NCBI RefSeq assembly: GCF_000024185.1
Contig: NC_013790.1
Coordinates: 2,045,001 to 2,109,000, forward strand
Source: Methanobrevibacter ruminantium M1
GTDB lineage: Archaea > Methanobacteriota > Methanobacteria > Methanobacteriales > Methanobacteriaceae
DNA length: 64,000 bases
Direction: 5' to 3'
The first letter of the stretch is position 1. Every line of letters begins with the position of its first letter. Positions 27,717 through 35,759 of the stretch are shown here, one piece after another. Both the position numbers and the translations under genes were made by a program. The notes below the pieces were generated by a model that worked only from the letters and a program-made list of their open reading frames with translations, had not been told where the DNA came from and did no database searches.

Positions 27717-29330
27717 TCACACATTTTCATTTTCATCCAATTTTCTTAATCTGGATTCTGAGATAAGAGATATCCAAGGGTCTTTATCGTTTTCTGCAAT
27801 ATATTTTAAAACATCTTTATCATAAATGCGCTCTATTGCCTTTTCACGAGGATAGTTCCATGGATTATTGAGTGCAATGTCAATTAAAGTCTCATCATCT
27901 GTAAGAGGATGCTCTGCAATGATTTTAGTAACCCAAAAGTTTGGATAACTGCCTATCTTATTTATGGTTTGTCTATCATTGAGATTAGGATTCTTTAAAG
28001 CGGCTATGATAATCATAACGTTTGGATCGTTTAAAGCTCGATCTATTAAAATGGATTCGTCTCTAATTTTAGAAACCGCCTCCTCTCTTACAGCCCAATA
28101 GGAATCATCTACAGCTAATTTAGATAAAATTTCCTGGTCATTTATTTTTCGAACTGCATATAAGCGAACTCTGTCACAATCATCTTCAAAAACCAGCTTA
28201 GATAAAAGCTCCTTATTATTAAAGTTTGGCAAACTTACAATTTCCCTTCGAAATCCAGTATATGAATCGTTTAAAGCCCAGTATTCCAATAATTCCATAT
28301 CCCCTATATACTTAACCACTATTCTACGGGTCTTTTTAAATCCGGAATATACTGCCAAATCAATAAGCTCTTCTTGAGTGAACTTATGGATTGACAGGCA
28401 TTCATCAAGATCGTAAGAAAATCTCCTTTGCAAACTACCTAGGGTATCGTCATATAAAGAGTGTCCTGTTCGGAAATTTGAAACAATATCAATTAAAAAA
28501 TGCTCGGATTTTATCTTTTTAAGAGCAGCTAGGCGAATTCTTATATCATTTTGAACATTGAATATCTTTAACAGTTCATAATCATCTTCTGTATAATCAA
28601 TTATGGCAAAGGCCAAATCCCATGTCAATATGGCCATATTAGTTAATACGCGACGAGAGAATGATTTTTCTAAATGATATGGAACTTCCTTTAAGTCTGA
28701 AAGCTTAATATTAATTAAATCATTTAAATAATCTTTAAATTTATTTAAAGCATCATGGCTTTCCTTATTAAAATCTTTAGATAGACACAAGTCAATAAAG
28801 TCAATTAATTTTAATGCATTATCAACATAGCGTCCACTGCAATTAAAGTTGTAAAATAAAGAGTTTAAAGTGCTTAAAAAAGGATATAAATCAACTGCCT
28901 TAAATGAAACCAAATCATTTGAATCCTTTACTGCAATATCCAATCTTACAGCAATATCTGAAATCTTTTCCACTGCAATCAAGCGAGAGGCAAAATCAAG
29001 GCTTTCTCGAGCGATAATTGTGAGAGTATCCTGATCGGTGATTCTTTTAATGGCTGCACGGCGAATTTGAATATTCTCATCATTTAAGCCAATATCAATA
29101 AATAATGATTGATCATCTAAATTAAGATTTTTTATGGCACCACGACGTATCTTATAGTTTAAATTAATGTTTGAAGCCAGTTCTTTTAAAAAATCCTTAT
29201 TATTTAAGTTATAATTAGAAGCAGCAGCACTGCGCCTTAAATCATCTAAATTAGGATTTTGAATGATGCTTATTAATTCCTCTTGATTTTCCAATTCTTT
29301 GATTTCAGATAGTTGATAATCCAAAGTCAT
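27717..29330 (-). CDS. HEAT/LRV-type repeat protein
   Basis: This 537-residue soluble protein is built from about 20 short helical repeats of roughly 23 residues. Each has an Arg-Arg/Ala-Ala pair and a DxxxLxxIA-type end (for example LAVDDSYWAVREEAVSKI and YAENDKDPW-like IAENDKDPWISLI). The pattern matches leucine-rich-repeat-variant or HEAT-like solenoids. It is probably a protein-binding scaffold. AAGGAGATAAT precedes the ATG. There are no catalytic motifs and no membrane segment. Confidence 0.85.
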   Translation of the reverse strand: MTLDYQLSEIKELENQEELISIIQNPNLDDLRRSAAASNYNLNNKDFLKELASNINLNYKIRRGAIKNLNLDDQSLFIDIGLNDENIQIRRAAIKRITDQDTLTIIARESLDFASRLIAVEKISDIAVRLDIAVKDSNDLVSFKAVDLYPFLSTLNSLFYNFNCSGRYVDNALKLIDFIDLCLSKDFNKESHDALNKFKDYLNDLINIKLSDLKEVPYHLEKSFSRRVLTNMAILTWDLAFAIIDYTEDDYELLKIFNVQNDIRIRLAALKKIKSEHFLIDIVSNFRTGHSLYDDTLGSLQRRFSYDLDECLSIHKFTQEELIDLAVYSGFKKTRRIVVKYIGDMELLEYWALNDSYTGFRREIVSLPNFNNKELLSKLVFEDDCDRVRLYAVRKINDQEILSKLAVDDSYWAVREEAVSKIRDESILIDRALNDPNVMIIIAALKNPNLNDRQTINKIGSYPNFWVTKIIAEHPLTDDETLIDIALNNPWNYPREKAIERIYDKDVLKYIAENDKDPWISLISESRLRKLDENENV

Positions 29331-29635
29331 ATTATCTCCTTAAATTAGAATATTGGTAATTTAACTAATAAATTTATGCTTATAAAAAATAGATAATTTT
29401 AAATACCTTAAAAGTCCTAAAAGAGAAAATTAATATTAAAAAAGTAAATTGAGTAAAAATTCCAATAATAAAAGAGAAAAAAAGGATTGAAAGATTATTC
29501 TAAATCCTAAAAAATTAAATAAGGCTAGAGAATAAATAATTTTAAATCCTAAAAAATTAAATAAGGATAGAGAATAAATTATTTTAAATCCTGAAAATCA
29601 TGCTAAGAAATAAATTGAAAGCCTAATTAGTAAAA
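29331..29635. other. Gap with 50-bp repeat behind the 29.6 kb gene
   Basis: Two and a half copies of a unit with ATCCTAAAAAATTAAATAAG and AGAGAATAAAT (period about 50 bp) lie around 29500-29595. On the minus strand they bring repeated T runs after the stop at 29636. The left part should contain the promoter for the HEAT gene. Confidence 0.55.
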
Positions 29636-29941
29636 TTATTCTTTTAAAGCTTCCTCAGCAATGTCAAACATCTTAATTGCATATTTTCTATCAGAGTCCT
29701 TCATTTCTTCAGTTAAATCCTCATATGGAATCCATAAAGCACCCCATCGTTCAAGACGGGATTCAAATTTTTCAACCAGTTCAATAGCTTCCTTATTTTC
29801 AACGCCCTTTTCGTGAGCAAACTCAATGTCCTTTTTCAATACATCAATTGCAAGAGCCAATTCCTCAGAAATGTTCTTGCTCCATTTTACCCATTCATCA
29901 TGACATACTTCAGCCATATCTTCGATTACTTGATTTGTCAT
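29636..29941 (-). CDS. Hypothetical protein (RyR-domain-like sequence pattern)
   Basis: This 101-residue helical, acidic protein opens with IEDMAEVCHDEWVKWSKNIS and later has WIPYEDLTEEMKDSDRKYA. The latter echoes the LP-EK-DR pattern of RyR-like domains found in phage and defence proteins, but the match is by eye only. GGGAGTGATAAA precedes the ATG. Palindromes AACTTATATAAGTT (29996-30009) lie just upstream. Confidence 0.65.
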   Translation of the reverse strand: MTNQVIEDMAEVCHDEWVKWSKNISEELALAIDVLKKDIEFAHEKGVENKEAIELVEKFESRLERWGALWIPYEDLTEEMKDSDRKYAIKMFDIAEEALKE

Positions 29942-30061
29942 TTTATCACTCCCATTTTAAAAAAAATGTAATAAAAATAATTTTTTCTTAAATTAACTTA
30001 TATAAGTTTTAGTATATAAATTGTATAAAGCAAATCATTGATTTAATAAAATTAAAAATAG

Positions 30062-30078
30062 GTTATATTAAATATAAC
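30062..30078 (-). terminator. Terminator hairpin after the SWIM gene
   Basis: GTTATAT (30062-30068) and ATATAAC (30072-30078) form a 7-bp hairpin with a 3-base loop. On the minus strand it is followed by CTATTTTTAATTTT. Outer bases ATAGG/CCTAT can extend the structure. Confidence 0.65.
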
Positions 30079-30110
30079 TTATATTACAAATAGCCTATCT
30101 AATTATCTTT

Positions 30111-30350
30111 CTAGTCCAAATCGTCCCTAATCTCTAAGATCTTTTTTATGTGCTTGCAGTGATTGGCCTTATCACTTAGACGGACTCCTCCAAACCTTAA
30201 GTTTTCCTTTCTATACTTAAAGTCTTCACAGTCACAGCTTACAGTGCCTTCTAAAAGATCTATAGTGATAATGTATTCCTTATTGGATGATTTGCTTTTT
30301 ATGAAGTAATCTTCCCACTGGTCATTTTTAGAAACTTTCTCCACTATCAT
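30111..30350 (-). CDS. Small SWIM zinc-finger protein
   Basis: This 79-residue protein shows the SWIM pattern CxCx(n)CxH: VSCDCEDFKYRKEN, then HCKHIKKIL. SWIM fingers bind zinc and contact DNA or protein; standalone forms are uncharacterised. The beta-rich start (WEDYFIKSKSS...YIITID) is typical. The ribosome site is weak (GATGAT). It is the last gene of the accessory minus-strand stretch. Confidence 0.85.
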   Translation of the reverse strand: MIVEKVSKNDQWEDYFIKSKSSNKEYIITIDLLEGTVSCDCEDFKYRKENLRFGGVRLSDKANHCKHIKKILEIRDDLD

Positions 30351-30484
30351 AAATCATCATCAAATTTAATTAGAGATTCATAATTTATAAAGATTTTTAA
30401 AAATTTTTTCTCAAAAATCAAATAAAAGAGTTTTTACTTTAAGAAATAAAGAATAAAAATTAATAAAATAAAAATCATAAATAA

Positions 30485-30600
30485 AAAGAGCTAATAAAAA
30501 GAACTAATAAAAAGAGCTAACAAAAAAACAAGATAAAAAGAACTAACAAAAAGAACTAATAAAAAGAGCTAATAAAAAGACAGGACAAGAAGAACTAATA
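30485..30600. repeat. Degenerate 15-bp tandem repeat upstream of the EamA gene
   Basis: AAAAAGARCTAATA-like units of about 14-15 bp recur seven or eight times immediately before the EamA start. The area is purine-rich on the plus strand and lies between divergent genes. Confidence 0.75.
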
Positions 30601-30616
30601 AGAATTAAGTGAAAAA

Positions 30617-31507
30617 ATGAAAAAGATATATCTTATTTTCCCAATCCTTGCTGGAATAATGTTTGGATCTACAGGAATATTCGTTAGAACATTGACTGAA
30701 AACGGAATAGATTCTACAACATTGCTTTTCTTGCGTTTTTCAATTGCAATAATTTATATGCTAATTGCAATTGTCTTAACTGATAAAAGCCTAATAAAAG
30801 TGTCTAAGGAAGATATTCCACTATTTCTAATATGTGGATTATGCATACTTGGATTAAACCTATGCTATAATAATTCAATAAATACGGTGCCACTGTCCCT
30901 TGCTGCAGTTCTCTTAAGCACTGCCCCTGTATTTGTAGTGATATTTGCATATTTCATATTCAATGAGAAGATTAGCTCCGCTAAAGTAATTTCCATAATT
31001 CTAGTGATTATCGGATGCATATTGACAACCGGACTACTTGAAGAGAGCATGATTCCGATTACAAGCATTGGACTGATTAGCGGAATCGGATCTGCAATAT
31101 TTTGGGCAATCTATACAATAGCCTCTCGAAAATCAATCGATAGGGGAAAGCATACATTTACAATATTATTCTATTCATTGATTATAATTACAATCGTTAC
31201 AATACCGTTTACAAACTTTGGACAAATCGAAAGCTTTGTTTTGGCAAATCCGGCCAATAATATAATCTTTTTATTATTGCATTCATTGATTTCATTTGCT
31301 CTGCCGTATATTCTTATTACAATATCCTTAAACCATTTGGATGCAGGAACTGTGGTGATTCTATCCTCTGGAGAGCCTGTAGCTGCCCTCGTCTTTGGTG
31401 CAATAGTTTATAATGAGATTCCAAGCCCATTGATGTTTTGTGGAATAATTATAACAATTATTGCATTGATAAGCTTGAGTAGAAAAATAGAGATGAAAAG
31501 TGAATAA
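30617..31507 (+). CDS. EamA/DMT family transporter
   Basis: This 296-residue membrane protein has ten hydrophobic segments in two homologous halves, typical of drug/metabolite transporters of the RhaT/EamA type. FPILAGIMFGSTGIFVRTL opens the first half; the second half begins ISGIGSAIFWAIYTIASR, and ILSSGEPVAALVFGAI is the conserved GEP motif. It sits in the cytoplasmic membrane and probably exports a small metabolite; the substrate cannot be read. GTGAAAAA precedes the ATG. A short anchored protein gene follows after 48 bp. Confidence 0.93.
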   Translation: MKKIYLIFPILAGIMFGSTGIFVRTLTENGIDSTTLLFLRFSIAIIYMLIAIVLTDKSLIKVSKEDIPLFLICGLCILGLNLCYNNSINTVPLSLAAVLLSTAPVFVVIFAYFIFNEKISSAKVISIILVIIGCILTTGLLEESMIPITSIGLISGIGSAIFWAIYTIASRKSIDRGKHTFTILFYSLIIITIVTIPFTNFGQIESFVLANPANNIIFLLLHSLISFALPYILITISLNHLDAGTVVILSSGEPVAALVFGAIVYNEIPSPLMFCGIIITIIALISLSRKIEMKSE

Positions 31508-31555
31508 GAATTAAAAGATAAATAATTAATAATTTGAACCATTTTGGAGGTTTTT

Positions 31556-32068
31556 ATGAACAATAAATACTTTTTAGGAATAATTATAATAATAATTGCA
31601 GTTTTAGCAGTGATATTTGCTTTTTCACTAGATTATCAAACAAATTATTTGAATGGAAGTTCCAATGGATCTGTAAATACTAATGAAAATAGTTCATTTA
31701 ATCAATCAAATAATGGTCTTCAAACAAATGTCCAATTGACAATATCTGCCGAACAGTCATTCCCAATGGAAAAAATAGCTGAGGAAATTAAAACACACCC
31801 TGCTTATGAAGGCTACGATGAAGATACACTAAAATGGCTAGAAACCTTTAATGGAAGCATTATGTTTACATCAAAGGATTATTTTGTAGTTATGGATAAA
31901 AATGATGCAGAAAATCTACCTACAAGCTTTGTTAATGATGCATTTATTTATGATGACTTCACATGCGATATAATTGAAAAACGTTCCTTAGGAAAGGATT
32001 TAAAAGATATAATATATGTTAAAAATGTTAAATTTGAAAATCAAAGGATAGTGCCTATGATTTTTTAA
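31556..32068 (+). CDS. Membrane-anchored hypothetical protein
   Basis: The 170-residue protein begins with one transmembrane helix (YFLGIIIIIIAVLAVIFAFSL), then an Asn/Ser-rich linker and a soluble domain of about 110 residues with no signature. The domain would lie outside the cell. I start at ATG 31556 since GGAGG lies eight bases before it; a TTG at 31544 overlaps that site. It may be cotranscribed with the EamA transporter. Confidence 0.8.
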   Translation: MNNKYFLGIIIIIIAVLAVIFAFSLDYQTNYLNGSSNGSVNTNENSSFNQSNNGLQTNVQLTISAEQSFPMEKIAEEIKTHPAYEGYDEDTLKWLETFNGSIMFTSKDYFVVMDKNDAENLPTSFVNDAFIYDDFTCDIIEKRSLGKDLKDIIYVKNVKFENQRIVPMIF

Positions 32069-32567
32069 TCTAACATTTCCCATATATCCTTATTTTTCGT
32101 GTTTGTGTTTAAAAAGTCCCTATTAAAATAGCTACAAACTATTTTTTAAAATACAGATGATGTGAGTTGGCATATGGAATTAAATTCTAAAAATATTAAA
32201 AGTCAGGTCATTTAAAAATTTAATAAAATTTAAAAACTCTTTTAGCCTCCTTTTAAAATAATACAATCATCATCCATTTTAAAAATCAAGTTTGCATATT
32301 TGCCTTTTATAAAATTTTGCTTTTTTAAACTCTTTTCCTTTTCTATAAAATCTCCTTTATTAATAAAATCTTCTTTATGCGAAAAGAACCCCTTATACAT
32401 AAAAGATTCTTTATTTTTAAAGATTCTCCTTTCTATAAATCCTTGTTTTTCAAACATAATTTACATTTATACCTCTTTTTATTCGCCTTTCTACAAAATC
32501 ACCAAAATACAATCTTATCTCATTTTAATCAATTTTATAAAAGATAATGGGGAAATAAGGAATAAAT
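32069..32567. other. Gene-poor gap between convergent genes
   Basis: About 500 bp lie between the anchored protein (plus) and TFB (minus). A 71-codon minus frame (32242-32457) rich in Phe/Lys repeats has no well-spaced ribosome site and I do not accept it. The remainder is T-rich, fitting termination from both sides. Confidence 0.5.
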
Positions 32568-33599
32568 TTAATTTAAATTTAATCCTTTAGTCATTTCCTT
32601 ATATCGGGTCCTGATTGTTACCTCAGTTACACCTACAACGCTAGCAATCTCCTTTTGAGTTCTGCGTTCTCCAAGCACGCGAGAAGAGTAGTATAAAGCA
32701 GCTGCAGCTACACCAGCAGGGGTTTTACCTGCAATTAATCCCTTTTCATTAAGCTCATTAATTATTTCAATAGATTTAACCACTACTGGGCTAGATAACT
32801 CTAACATAGAGGCAAATCTAGGAATGTAATCAACTGGAGATGCAGGCCTTATTTTTAAAGCCAATTCTCTATTTAAAAACCTGTAGTTTTTAGCTATGGA
32901 TTTTTTGCTGCCAGTTGAAACTTCAGCGATTTCATCGAAGGTACGTGGAACTCTGCATACTCTGCATGCAGCGTATAAAGAAGCAGAGATTAATAAGCTA
33001 ATGCTTCTGCCTCTTACCAAATCCTTTTCAAGAGCTCTTCTGTAGATTGAAGCCGCTTCTTTATTAACGTCTCTAGGAAGGGACAGATTGGAAATTAATA
33101 AGGACAATTCACTGAATGCCCTTGCTAAATTTCTTTCACGACTGCCGCTGACTCTAGATTGTTTTTGTAATCTTCTAATACGTGCCCAACGAGCCCTGTC
33201 ATGTTTAAGGTTTTCTAATTTAAAATCAGTAGCTAAACCTTTATCGTGTTTAGTAATACTGCATGGTGCTCCGTTTTGAGTGAGATTTTGACCGTCCCTG
33301 TTTATTGCGGTTCCGCTAGGGCTAAAATCAATGATGTTTTCTTCAAGAACCAAACCGCAAGACTTACAAGAGACCTCAGAACGAGCGTAGTCGATTTCGA
33401 AATCAACAGATCCGCAAGAGGGACATTTTTTAGTAGCTTCATCATTGCTTTGGATGTTAACATCCCCTAAGCCAGTTTTCATGTTTCTGCTAGCTCTTAA
33501 ATTGGTTCTCATGCTTCTGTTGTCTCTTAAGTTGCTCCTTACATTTTTGCTGTTTCTTGAATTGTTTTTAACGCTTTTATTATCTAAAGTGGTTTTCAT
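32568..33599 (-). CDS. Transcription initiation factor TFB, divergent paralogue
   Basis: TFB bridges TBP-bound promoters and RNA polymerase. The 343 residues contain a zinc ribbon (CPSCGSVDFEIDYAR...CKSCGLVLEENIID, near residues 58-90) and two cyclin folds (GRSISLLISASLYAACRVCRVPRT and AGKTPAGVAAAALYYSSRVLGERRTQKEIASVVGVTEVTIR). Two things are odd. The B-reader segment reads SPSGTAINRDGQNLTQ, where canonical archaeal TFBs have a WRAFD-type sequence, and the B-linker is shorter. The first 55 residues are an Arg/Asn/Ser-rich repeat (SVKNNSR, NLRDNRSMRTNLRASRNMKT) not found in typical TFB. GGAG precedes the ATG. Upstream frames suggest the extension was once longer. Confidence 0.93.
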   Translation of the reverse strand: MKTTLDNKSVKNNSRNSKNVRSNLRDNRSMRTNLRASRNMKTGLGDVNIQSNDEATKKCPSCGSVDFEIDYARSEVSCKSCGLVLEENIIDFSPSGTAINRDGQNLTQNGAPCSITKHDKGLATDFKLENLKHDRARWARIRRLQKQSRVSGSRERNLARAFSELSLLISNLSLPRDVNKEAASIYRRALEKDLVRGRSISLLISASLYAACRVCRVPRTFDEIAEVSTGSKKSIAKNYRFLNRELALKIRPASPVDYIPRFASMLELSSPVVVKSIEIINELNEKGLIAGKTPAGVAAAALYYSSRVLGERRTQKEIASVVGVTEVTIRTRYKEMTKGLNLN

Positions 33600-33610
33600 T
33601 ATATCTACTC

Positions 33611-33895
33611 CTATAATGTTTTTTGTATGATTTTGTATTGAAACTGTTTTGACGTCTTTTGATTGTTTGAGATTATTTCTATTTGCGATATCACCTTCAT
33701 TTGTTTTTTCAATATTAACTTTAATATAAGACTTAGATTCAGAATGAACCGCGTTCCAAAGAAATTAGAATCGCTATCAGTCATTTCATTGAACTTGGTT
33801 TCATTAATATTACTGTTAATACTTAACTCATTTTCACCTTTAAAATAAGCTTTACTACTGGATACATCCTTTTCTAAATTTCTTGCTTGACTCAT
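33611..33895 (-). CDS. Upstream ORF, probably the frameshifted N-terminus of the TFB extension
   Basis: This frame starts at ATG 33895 behind AAGG and reads Asn/Ser/Lys-rich sequence to about 33750 (…NETKFNEMTDSDSNFFG). It then turns into an unnatural hydrophobic/basic tail. From just after a TAA near 33765, another frame stays open in phase with TFB through to its ATG, with matching low-complexity composition (SESKSYIKVNIEKTNEGDIA...). A single -1 shift near 33745-33765 would fuse both into a roughly 440-residue TFB. It is either a mutation, an assembly error or programmed. Confidence 0.5.
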   Translation of the reverse strand: MSQARNLEKDVSSSKAYFKGENELSINSNINETKFNEMTDSDSNFFGTRFILNLSLILKLILKKQMKVISQIEIISNNQKTSKQFQYKIIQKTL

Positions 33896-34159
33896 AATTA
33901 ACCTTAAAATACATATAATTCAGATTACTACTTCATTATCAAACGTTTGAATAAATAGGGAATATATGGTTTTATGCAATAGTGGTTTGATGGAAGTTGA
34001 CAATAAATAGTAATTAAAGTATACTATTTTTAATTAAATCCAGTTTATTGTCTAAACTCGAATTAAACAAACAACAATGGGTGGATTCAAAATTAGAGAG
34101 AGAATAGGCTTTAAATTAAAAATATCAGAAATTAAGCGATGGAATGGTCTTAAAAGTGT

Positions 34160-34268
34160 TATTTTTAACTTCTTAAAGCTCAAGTCTCATTAGAACTAAA
34201 GTCAAGATCATTATCTGCCGGTTAACTCAGATAATCCAAGACTAAATTCCAAGAGCAATCTCTAAGAA
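34160..34268 (-). ncRNA. Candidate structured ncRNA
   Basis: Four helices nest without conflict: TTCTTA/TAAGAA (34170-34175 with 34263-34268), GCTC/GAGC (34178-34181 with 34253-34256), AGTCT/AGACT (34183-34187 with 34239-34243) and ATTATCTG/CAGATAAT (34210-34217 with 34228-34235). On the minus strand AATTATATATAG at 34286-34296 is a TATA box placing a start near 34264, right at the outer helix. It is not a tRNA and matches no class I know. It could also be a leader of the TFB transcript. Confidence 0.45.
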
Positions 34269-34285
34269 TTAACCCCCTTTATTGC

Positions 34286-34296
34286 TATATATAATT
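34286..34296 (-). promoter_or_regulatory. TATA box for the ncRNA candidate
   Basis: On the minus strand AATTATATATA forms a strong TATA box. Its expected start point about 25 bases downstream coincides with the first helix of the structured region. Confidence 0.45.
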
Positions 34297-34446
34297 CAAA
34301 TTATAGAATCATCTAAACTCCAATTTAATTTTTTTAATTAAATCTAGAACCAAAAAAAGAAACGTTCTATAGCAAATAAAAATTTTAAATATTATTATAG
34401 ATGCCGCTGTCCTTCAGCAGTATAAATCAAACTCTCGTGATTCTGT

Positions 34447-34568
34447 ATGTGTAATGGCAAATTGTCCCAAAATATGGTGTTCTTAAGGCGACTTTACCCT
34501 AAGATATAGGCGTTCTTATGACAACCTTGCCTCAACTAATAGGCATCGTTACTACAATCCCAAATTTA
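34447..34568. repeat. Degenerate 33-bp repeats, three to four units
   Basis: Units start at 34447, 34480, 34513 and 34546. Units two and three share 22 of 33 bases (TTCTTA-G-C-AC-TT-CC...ATAGGC). Several differences are transitions spaced three bases apart, as in old coding repeats; translated from 34476 they read GVLKATLP then GVLMTTLPQLI then GIVTTIPNLKI, with one stop. No intact frame remains. Confidence 0.5.
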
Positions 34569-34741
34569 AAAATTAACATTTGCAAAATTTATTGAAATGT
34601 TAATTAAATTATTTAAATTAAATTATTTAAATAAATATGATGATTTAAGTGTGTAAATTAATTATAAAAGAAATATAATTAAAATAATTTTTATAAAAAA
34701 TTAAATTAGATGATTGAAACAATCATCCATAGAAAATTAAT

Positions 34742-35269
34742 CTAATAATCTTCTTTTAATACTTTTAATTCACCAGTTACAATATCAATTATAAGACCAT
34801 GCACTGGAACTTCAGGAATTAATGGGTGGTTTTTAATCTTTTCTACAACATTGAGGACGTTTTCTTCCTCATCGTCAAATCCACCAATCCATTCAGCGAT
34901 ATCGTATTTGGCGATGTCTTCTTCTTTGATGCCTCTTGCAAGCATTTTTTCCTTTAATGCTTCAGCGTCAGCACCTGCCATACCACATTCAGTGTGGCCG
35001 ACAACCAATACTTCTTCAGCGCCTAAATTGTATAATGCTGCGCCAATGGATCTGATTGCGTCTTCTCCTACAATGGAGTTTCCAGCATTTCTTACAATCT
35101 TTGCATCTCCTCTTTCAAGTCCTAAAGCAGGTTCGAAAAAGTCAATCAATCTGCAGTCCATACAAGTTAAAATAGCTAATTTTTTCTGTGCATGGTGAGA
35201 CATTTCTTCTCCTTCAAAGCTTTCTACAAATTTCTTATTATCTTCTAAAATACCATCTAAAATAGTCAC
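34742..35269 (-). CDS. Beta-class carbonic anhydrase
   Basis: This 175-residue zinc enzyme interconverts CO2 and bicarbonate, useful for a CO2-reducing methanogen. LTCMDCRLIDFF gives the first zinc Cys with the Asp-Arg dyad, and VGHTECGMAG the His and second Cys. IVRNAGNS is the conserved loop. I start it at GTG 35269 because GAGGTGAAAAT precedes it. The frame extends 60 bases upstream with a hydrophobic stretch that lacks a ribosome site and is not part of the family. An AT-rich gap separates it from mrp. Confidence 0.94.
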   Translation of the reverse strand: MTILDGILEDNKKFVESFEGEEMSHHAQKKLAILTCMDCRLIDFFEPALGLERGDAKIVRNAGNSIVGEDAIRSIGAALYNLGAEEVLVVGHTECGMAGADAEALKEKMLARGIKEEDIAKYDIAEWIGGFDDEEENVLNVVEKIKNHPLIPEVPVHGLIIDIVTGELKVLKEDY

Positions 35270-35726
35270 ATTTTCACCTCTTAACTTTAAGACATACAAG
35301 AAAATGATTAAAGTCTTTATTAATTGCAACTATATAATAATATGTTTTACAAACTATATAAATCTTACCAAAAGATAAATTAAATTGATTAAAATTGTTT
35401 AAAAAGAATCAAACCAACCAAGAATATTCAAATTAATCTTTAACAATTTTAAAATCTTTAAAAATAGTTTTAGCCCATTATATGAGTCATAAAAATATTT
35501 AAAAAATAGGATAAAACAATTTACAAAAATAAGGAGTTTTTTATGAAAAAAGTTTAATAAAATTTAAAAAAATACAATAAAACTTATAAAAAATAGATAA
35601 AAAACTAGATAAAATTAAAAAAGAGATAATAAAGCTCTCTTAAAAAAACGATAAAAAGTTAATAAAATTAAAAAAGAACTAAAAAGCCCTCTTAAAAAAA
35701 ATGATAAAAAGTTAATAAAATTAAAA
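35270..35726. other. AT-rich gap with a 53-bp repeat between carbonic anhydrase and mrp
   Basis: No gene. A unit beginning GATAAAAAGTTAATAAAATT occurs at 35650 and 35703 (53-bp period), with a related partial copy before. On the minus strand these bring T runs after the mrp stop. The carbonic anhydrase promoter should lie around 35300-35370 but is not sharply defined. Confidence 0.55.
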
Positions 35727-35748
35727 AAGAGTTAGTCTAAAAACTCTT
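35715..35748 (-). terminator. Hairpin terminator after mrp
   Basis: AAGAGTT (35727-35733) pairs with AACTCTT (35742-35748). On the minus strand the hairpin is followed by TTTTTTAATTTT, directly downstream of the mrp stop. Confidence 0.8.
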
Positions 35749-35759
35749 CTTGAATCTTA

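Larger units (their letters stand above)
33896..34741. other. 846-bp non-coding region with structured elements
   Basis: No convincing intact gene on either strand, but base composition rises above the usual AT level between about 34100 and 34560. It holds a perfect palindrome TCAAACGTTTGA (33939-33950), nested inverted repeats GACAATAAA/TTTATTGTC (33999-34007 with 34044-34052), a structured ncRNA candidate (34160-34268) and degenerate 33-bp repeats (34447-34568). The upstream promoter of the TFB gene should be in the left part. Confidence 0.7.

Noticed and set aside
32242-32457. 71-codon Phe/Lys-rich minus frame
   Set aside because: The nearby GAGG site faces an ATG immediately followed by a stop, not this ATG; composition reflects T-rich DNA.
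34370-34570. tRNA or RNase P RNA in the higher-GC non-coding stretch
   Set aside because: No T-loop consensus, acceptor stem or RNase P core motifs were found; only degenerate repeats and small hairpins.
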